Part shown: positions 32,475 through 36,757 of the stretch, in pieces
Layout of the letters: each line of letters opens with the position of its first letter
Numbering within the stretch: position 1 is the first letter of the stretch
NCBI GenBank assembly: GCA_028281705.1
Contig: JANQJH010000381.1
Coordinates: forward strand, 1-36,757
DNA from: Verrucomicrobiales bacterium
GTDB lineage: Bacteria > Verrucomicrobiota > Verrucomicrobiia > Verrucomicrobiales > DEV007
DNA length: 36,757 nt
Direction: 5' to 3'
Notes under the pieces: model-generated
Seen by the model: the letters and a program-made list of their open reading frames with translations, nothing else
What the model was told of the DNA's origin: nothing
Database searches by the model: none
Position numbers and translations under genes: made by a program

Positions 32475-32942
32475 ATGGCAGAAGCCAGCCAATCGATCAT
32501 GCCTACTTTCAGTACTCAAGTAACTCACGGAACTGTTCCTGGGTCTGTTTCGGGCCTCGGCCTTGTTGAAGACGAGGGCGCCGATCTCACGATGCAGAGC
32601 GTGACGCGAACTGGGTCTGCGACGAAGACTAATTACCGGAATAACGACGGCAACACCTATGCCCTGGTCTTCAGCGACCATATTCTGACAATGGCTCTGA
32701 CGGCCGACCTGGTGGGCGTTACCTCTGGAGACTATCCGACGTTCTACTCTGGCCAAGAGATCACCACTCGACCGAATAACTGGTCCAATTACGATGACCC
32801 GAATCCTGAACTACTCTGGTTTGGCCACCGGTGGGGCGACGGCGTCACCGTGATCGAAGATCCCTCGCTTGAAGCGAGCGCCGATGTGACGGAGGCCCCA
32901 AGTTTCTCGTGCAATCTCGTCAACTATCCGTGGGTCTCCTAA
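32475..32942 (+). CDS. Putative major tail (tube) protein (lambda V position)
   Basis: From ATG 32475 this is a 155-residue protein. GTG 32454 and ATG 32499 are alternatives, and only a short G-run precedes 32475. The beta-sandwich-like sequence includes TMQSVTRTGSATKTNYRNND followed by a GNTYALVFSD strand, a loop-rich centre, and a final strand before VNYPWVS. Small tail-tube proteins commonly show the 's....r.a....y.n.dG......f.d' pattern near the N-terminus. Placement before the chaperone G/GT pair is diagnostic in siphophages. The 161-bp gap after it holds a strong hairpin. Confidence 0.55.
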   Translation: MAEASQSIMPTFSTQVTHGTVPGSVSGLGLVEDEGADLTMQSVTRTGSATKTNYRNNDGNTYALVFSDHILTMALTADLVGVTSGDYPTFYSGQEITTRPNNWSNYDDPNPELLWFGHRWGDGVTVIEDPSLEASADVTEAPSFSCNLVNYPWVS

Positions 32943-32992
32943 GCCACTGTGCATCACACGATGTGAACCCTGGTTGGGTTTCTGGAACGCGG

Positions 32993-33014
32993 GCGCCGCG
33001 TGAATGCGCGGCGC
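32993..33014 (+). terminator. Strong GC hairpin after the tail-tube gene
   Basis: GCGCCGCG (32993-33000) and CGCGGCGC (33007-33014) form a perfect 8-bp stem with a 6-nt loop, TGAATG, 50 bp after the tube gene. No T-run follows, so it is a weak terminator at best. It may protect the abundant upstream mRNA from 3' decay or reduce expression of downstream genes. It is one of the few real gaps in the late operon. Confidence 0.5.
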
Positions 33015-33103
33015 TCGTAATTGCCAAATCCTCATCATTACTCTGGTAGCGAACGACATATAGCTTCAAAGGCCAAGCGGGCTAACAACGACACCGCAGA
33101 CCA

Positions 33104-33628
33104 ATGGGAAGGCCATCACCACAGAAAGACCAGGCGCTTGTAATCGCCACGTCAACTCATTCCGAGATCGTTTGGGATCCCGTTTTCAAGACGGATAATC
33201 TTCTGCTCGTAGCGGCATTGGCGACTATCGGGATTCCCTGGAAGATGCGGAAGGAAGGGACGGTCCAGGGAGGCCACCACACGAGCGACCGCGTTCTCTT
33301 TCAGCTAGCGAACAAAGTTACAATTGCCCCGACCGGAAACAAAGGCCCCATCGTCTATCAGACGAGCCAGCTAGCGAGAATGCTATTGGAGGGGGAGCTT
33401 GAGCGGATCGATCCCGAGCATCCGCTCTGCTACGCGATGCAGGCGATACTGAATCGCCACAGTCTTATCCAGCACATCAACCAGCGACGTCCAGTCTGGC
33501 ATTTCAAGAAGTCGGGAGGGCCGATCACGGCAATCGTTCATGACGGGCATGAAGCCGCCCTCGACACGATCTCGCGATTCTTCAAACGCTCAGGGCGGCA
33601 CGCTGGGAAACCCAATCCGCTCGGATAG
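33104..33628 (+). CDS. Unknown phage tail-region protein
   Basis: This 174-residue protein has no recognised family. Visible features are a beta-like start (DQALVIATSTHSEIVWDP), a helix near LLLVAALATIGIPWKMRKEG, and a Cys-containing helical middle (CYAMQAILNRHSLIQHINQR) with a basic C-terminus. The leader AACAACGACACCGCAGACCA lacks a Shine-Dalgarno sequence. There is no equivalent between V and G in lambda. It could be a tail accessory or regulatory protein. Confidence 0.45.
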   Translation: MGRPSPQKDQALVIATSTHSEIVWDPVFKTDNLLLVAALATIGIPWKMRKEGTVQGGHHTSDRVLFQLANKVTIAPTGNKGPIVYQTSQLARMLLEGELERIDPEHPLCYAMQAILNRHSLIQHINQRRPVWHFKKSGGPITAIVHDGHEAALDTISRFFKRSGRHAGKPNPLG

Positions 33629-33655
33629 CCACTTCGCAACAACCAGCAATCCAAG

Positions 33656-34372
33656 ATGCCCAACCAAACAATGCCACCAGACGAGAGAGAGGATCCGCCA
33701 ATTGTTCTCGAGCCAGTCGACTCCGATCTCGAAGTCGATACTCCCGAGTCCGTCCCTGAGCCAGAGAAACCAAAGGGCTTGGCCGAGCAATTGGCTGAGG
33801 TCGATGAACAGGGTGAGGCCGAATACATTTCCCCCAAGGGTGTCGATCAGATGGAGGCCGAGGATATCGAGATTCCGGATGACGAGAAGGCTCTCCAGGA
33901 GGCACGAAAGCGACTGAAGGAGCCGATATTCTGGAGAAGCCCAAATGGAAAGGATGTCGAGCTACGACCGTTCGCCTACACCGACCAGCAGTACTGGGCG
34001 ACCATGAAAGCCGTCAACAACGGCGGCCTACTGGATGATTGCCTCCTGCTTGTCTTCATCTTGAAGAGTCCGAAGAAGAATCTGCGACAGCAGTGGAGGA
34101 AGAATCGGTGGGGGCCACCCAATGAACAGGGCACGCGTGAACTGACCAAATGCCCGCTGCTAGACAAGTTTGAAGATTGGAAGGACAAGACCTTCTTCTC
34201 CGTCGAAGAGGCCCATGGAAAAGAAGGATCGCCACACAATCCTCTCTCCATCTACGTTGAAGTTTTTCTTCGAGTGACTGCGACCAAAACCAGGGAGGTG
34301 CTGACGGATGAAGAGAGCGGAAAAAAGACGAAGAGGCCACCGTCTGGCCGGACTTCGAATACCAGTACGTAG
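33656..34372 (+). CDS. Tail assembly chaperone, zero-frame product (G-like)
   Basis: This 238-residue protein has an acidic, disordered N-terminus (about 1-70), then a compact part with PIFWRSPNGKDVELRPFAYT and a helical region (QQYWATMKAVNNGGLLDDCL). The end EESGKKTKRPPSGRTSNTST follows the slippery site. In siphophages the gene before the tape measure encodes a chaperone in two forms, the shorter ending at the zero-frame stop, as here (TAG 34370-34372). The chaperone coats the tape measure during tail assembly. The assignment rests on position, on the frameshift signal and on the overlapping -1 frame rather than on sequence similarity. Confidence 0.75.
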   Translation: MPNQTMPPDEREDPPIVLEPVDSDLEVDTPESVPEPEKPKGLAEQLAEVDEQGEAEYISPKGVDQMEAEDIEIPDDEKALQEARKRLKEPIFWRSPNGKDVELRPFAYTDQQYWATMKAVNNGGLLDDCLLLVFILKSPKKNLRQQWRKNRWGPPNEQGTRELTKCPLLDKFEDWKDKTFFSVEEAHGKEGSPHNPLSIYVEVFLRVTATKTREVLTDEESGKKTKRPPSGRTSNTST

Positions 34373-34572
34373 CCACCGTGTTGCGCGCTCTCCATGGCGC
34401 GGTTTCGCCTGACTATATCCTGCATGAGATGGGTTTCGCGGAGGGCCTTATGCTCATGCTTCATGAAATGATTCGCCAAGGAGGCAAGTTTGCGTGGGAG
34501 GGTGAAGCGAGCGCGTCTGAACGCGCAGAGGCTCGGGCTCGCAAGCTGGTTATGGGAGAGGCCCAGCATTGA
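33656..34572 (+). CDS. Tail assembly chaperone, -1 frameshift fusion (GT-like)
   Basis: The zero frame is read through AAG at 34325-34327 (224 codons), then the -1 frame from 34327 to TGA 34570-34572 adds 81 residues, for a 305-residue product. The added part begins DEEATVWPDFEYQYVATVLR, continues GAVSPDYILHEMGFAEGLML and ends in an Ala/Glu/Arg helix. The -1 frame has no good start codon or ribosome site of its own (the frame entry GTG near 34378 is inside the T segment), so it is most simply expressed by frameshifting, as for lambda G-T. The tape measure starts 19 bp after its stop, matching G-GT-H order. Confidence 0.8.
34321..34357 (+). promoter_or_regulatory. Programmed -1 ribosomal frameshift signal: A_AAA_AAG plus stem-loop
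   Basis: The heptamer A AAA AAG occupies 34321-34327 in exactly the phase (X XXY YYZ) required by the zero frame of the chaperone gene. It is the most efficient type in Escherichia coli (dnaX). Seven bases later GGCCA (34335-34339), loop CCGTC and TGGCC (34345-34349) form a perfect 5-bp stem. An outer pair CGAAG (34329-34333) with CTTCG (34353-34357) can extend it across a small asymmetric bulge. Spacing and stem fit known stimulators. Confidence 0.85.
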
Positions 34573-34590
34573 CGCCAGTGGGCATGATGA

Positions 34591-36757
34591 ATGCCCTCGT
34601 CCAAAATCCGCGCTGATCTCGAACTCCGGAGCACAGCTTTTGAAGCAGGCCTCGTCAAGGCCGAGCCCCTGGTCAAGAACTTCGCCCGGAATGCCGCACG
34701 CTTCGGGACGGTTGCGTTAGTTCTCGATGCCGCGGGCTTTGCCGAAGCCACTCGCGTGGTTGCGGGATTCGAGCAGGACATGGCCCGGGTCAATGCGCTC
34801 ACGAGCGCGACCCACACACAGTTCTCCGAACTCAACGAGGAAGCGCAACGTCTTGGGGCTTCTACGCGATTCAGTGCGAGTGAAGCGGCGCAGGGAATGG
34901 GCTTTCTGGCGCAAGCCGGGTTCACCGCAAACCAGATCGTCTCAGAGACTGAGAATGTCCTCAATCTGGCGGCGGCTGGAATGCTTGAGCTTGGCCGCGC
35001 TGCTGACATTGCGTCGAACATCTTCACGCCGTTTCAGCAGAACGATGAGATGCTGCGGCTCGTCCAGGTGGTCGACACTCTGGCGCAGACCGCCTCGACG
35101 ACAAATACCAACGTCGAGCAACTGGGTGTGGCGATGCGCCAGGTGGCGCCGGTGGCCTCTCAGCTTGGCGTCAGTGTCGAGTCAACGGCTGCAGCATTGG
35201 GTGTTCTGGGCAACGCCGGCATCCAAGCAGAGAGCGCTGGCACGGCGCTCCGGAATATCTTCCTTCGCCTGATCAATCCAACCAAGGAGGTGGAGGCCGG
35301 CGTTGAGCGGCTTGGGCTCACGTTGGGCGAGCTGGATCCCAATAAGTTCAGCCTGACGCAGATCTTTGACCGCATTGCGGATGCCTCTGAGAACCTTGGG
35401 GACAAGTCACGCGCGGCCCAGGCCAACGTAGAGATATTCGGCGTGCGCTCGGCGGCCGCCGCGGCCGTGCTCGCTGGCTCGGTCAGTGACATCGATCGAT
35501 TCACGGAGGCGAATGAACGGGCAGCGGGCAAGGGCGCTGAGCTGGCCGCGGTGATGAATGATTCGCTGGCCGGTTCACTTCTGGCGCTCAAGTCTCGCTT
35601 CCAGGCGGTGTTGCTGACGATCGGCGAATCCGATCTCGGGAAGCAGTTTCGGGCCCTCATTGATCAGGTCACGGACTCTCTGGCTGACTTCAATGCGGCC
35701 GATGCTGGGGTCTTGGGCGACCGGTTGGCAGAGGGATTCAATGCGGCCCGCGCGGCGGCCGAGCCGTTTGTAGTGGCGATTGGCGGATTGATTCATCTGA
35801 GTTCCGATTTGGGTCGAGCCCTTCTGGACAATAAGGATAGGGTCATCGCCTGGGGACAGGCGTTGGGCACGGCCTACCTGGTGTTCAAGGGCTTTCAATT
35901 TGCCTCGTTCATCGCAGGACTGGGTAATGCGGCGGTGAAGACCTCGCTCTTGGGAGCTACCACGCTCAAGACATCTGCGGCGGCAGCACGAAACGCGGTA
36001 TCGCTTCAGAAGTCGACGGCGGCGACGATCGCGCAGACGACAGCAAATCGGGGCCTTCTTCTTTCTTTTTCTCAGCTCACACCGGCACTACGTGCGACTA
36101 CGGCAGGCTTGATCGCAAATCGCGCATCCCAGTCGAAATTCAAACGAGCGGGCATCGCCGCGGGAGATGCTCTTGCTAGCGGTTTTGCCAGTTCAGGGCC
36201 GAAGCTCGTGAAGAGCCTTTCGGTGATGGGGGCCGCTGTCATTGGCGGAATCCTTGCGTGGGATCTTGGAAAGGCGATCGGCGAGCAGCTCGATGAAGCC
36301 TTCGATCTTTCCGATCGAGGGGCGGATCTTATCAATAGCCTCCGCGGAATTACTGGGCAACTGAAAACAGAGCCCATCGAGGCCTTCAGCCTGCGGCAGG
36401 CATTGATTCAGGCAAGGGACCTCAACGAGGAAACGAAAGCAAGAGAAGCGATCAGTGACCGCATCGCCAAGATCACCTGGGAAAATGCCCAAGGACTCGT
36501 TGATGGTAGAAAAGCTACCGAGGACCAACTGAAAACTCGCCGGGCTGAACTGGAGATTCTCAAGAAGACCCAGCGCGACGTCGACAAACTGGCACGGCGC
36601 GATCTTCGTCGCGCTCAGATGGCCGTGGCTATTCGAGACAAGGAGGCACGAGACCGAGCTCGCCAGCAAGCGGCCTGGGAAGCGATCATCAAGGCCAAGG
36701 AGGAAGCGGCGCGGATCGAGGCGACGGCCGCCGCGGATGTAGCTCGCGCGAAGGAGT
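34591..36757 (+). CDS. Tape measure protein, TP901 family (partial, runs off the window)
   Basis: From ATG 34591, 722 codons are visible with no stop. The preceding in-frame stops at 34585 and 34588 fix this as the first ATG. After a short helical start, residues about 57-330 form the TP901-type core (VAGFEQDMARVNALTSATHT, then RLGASTRFSASEAAQGMGFL, and NIFLRLINPTKEVEAGVERL). Hydrophobic, Ala/Gly-rich segments follow (around 420-450 and 543-560, VMGAAVIGGILAW), which could insert in the host membrane during DNA injection. The visible end is a long charged coiled coil. The protein sets tail length. It is coated by the chaperone encoded just upstream and follows the frameshift fusion by 18 bp. 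Confidence 0.9.
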   Translation, partial: MPSSKIRADLELRSTAFEAGLVKAEPLVKNFARNAARFGTVALVLDAAGFAEATRVVAGFEQDMARVNALTSATHTQFSELNEEAQRLGASTRFSASEAAQGMGFLAQAGFTANQIVSETENVLNLAAAGMLELGRAADIASNIFTPFQQNDEMLRLVQVVDTLAQTASTTNTNVEQLGVAMRQVAPVASQLGVSVESTAAALGVLGNAGIQAESAGTALRNIFLRLINPTKEVEAGVERLGLTLGELDPNKFSLTQIFDRIADASENLGDKSRAAQANVEIFGVRSAAAAAVLAGSVSDIDRFTEANERAAGKGAELAAVMNDSLAGSLLALKSRFQAVLLTIGESDLGKQFRALIDQVTDSLADFNAADAGVLGDRLAEGFNAARAAAEPFVVAIGGLIHLSSDLGRALLDNKDRVIAWGQALGTAYLVFKGFQFASFIAGLGNAAVKTSLLGATTLKTSAAAARNAVSLQKSTAATIAQTTANRGLLLSFSQLTPALRATTAGLIANRASQSKFKRAGIAAGDALASGFASSGPKLVKSLSVMGAAVIGGILAWDLGKAIGEQLDEAFDLSDRGADLINSLRGITGQLKTEPIEAFSLRQALIQARDLNEETKAREAISDRIAKITWENAQGLVDGRKATEDQLKTRRAELEILKKTQRDVDKLARRDLRRAQMAVAIRDKEARDRARQQAAWEAIIKAKEEAARIEATAAADVARAKE

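Noticed and set aside
34727-35272. Arg/Ser-rich 181-residue plus-strand frame
   Set aside because: It is a shadow of the tape measure gene, which shows clear TP901-type sequence in its own frame.
1-36757. tRNA genes, attachment sites, integrase, complete CRISPR array
   Set aside because: None was recognised on either strand. The left prophage boundary between about 11.55 and 12.1 kb is therefore an estimate, and the right end lies outside the window.

Overview
The window looks like a chromosomal segment of a PVC-group bacterium, most likely Verrucomicrobiota, that carries the left half of the morphogenesis module of a lambda-like siphophage prophage. The taxonomic guess rests on family content: an M56/BlaR1-type peptidase with lipocalin-like repeats instead of a beta-lactam sensor, an SHD1-domain secreted protein, a Verrucomicrobia-style TPR protein and an IS91-type remnant. 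No rRNA, tRNA, integrase or marker gene is present to confirm it.

Region 1 (1-3488) holds the 3' end of an unknown gene and a two-gene BlaI/BlaR1-like repressor-protease operon. Two inverted repeats lie upstream, the second of which contains the blaI start codon.

Region 2 (3489-8762) is a loose, partly decayed accessory stretch. It has the C-terminal half of a truncated haemoglobin on the minus strand, a membrane-anchored protein, a frameshifted IS91-type transposase remnant, a small protein with a histone-H1-like Lys/Ala tail, an exported protein, a frameshifted TPR pseudogene, a Cys-rich lipoprotein and an SHD1 protein.

Region 3 (8786-11551) is one 921-residue STAND/NACHT NTPase ending in pentapeptide repeats. 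It is an NLR-like candidate anti-phage gene standing directly beside the prophage.

Region 4 (about 11.8 kb to the end) is the prophage. The order follows lambda: possible holin, small zinc-ribbon proteins, Nu1-like small terminase, GpA-type large terminase, gpW-like connector, lambda-type portal, S49 (gpC-like) protease, scaffold-like coiled coil, major capsid candidate, then FII/Z/U/V-position connector and tail genes, a G/GT tail assembly chaperone pair and a TP901-type tape measure cut by the window end. Three departures stand out. (a) A lipoprotein moron plus an inverted two-gene regulatory cassette is inserted between the large terminase and gpW. (b) A roughly 6.6 kb block of fibre/adhesin-like genes (duplicated small domain, fibre, PKD/Ig/leucine-rich-repeat protein, YadA-head-like fibre) lies between the capsid gene and the head-tail connector genes, where head decorations would be expected. 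(c) The chaperone gene carries a textbook A_AAA_AAG -1 frameshift site followed by a hairpin, which predicts a 305-residue fusion.

No search or folding program was run. All family assignments come from reading the translated sequence and gene order.
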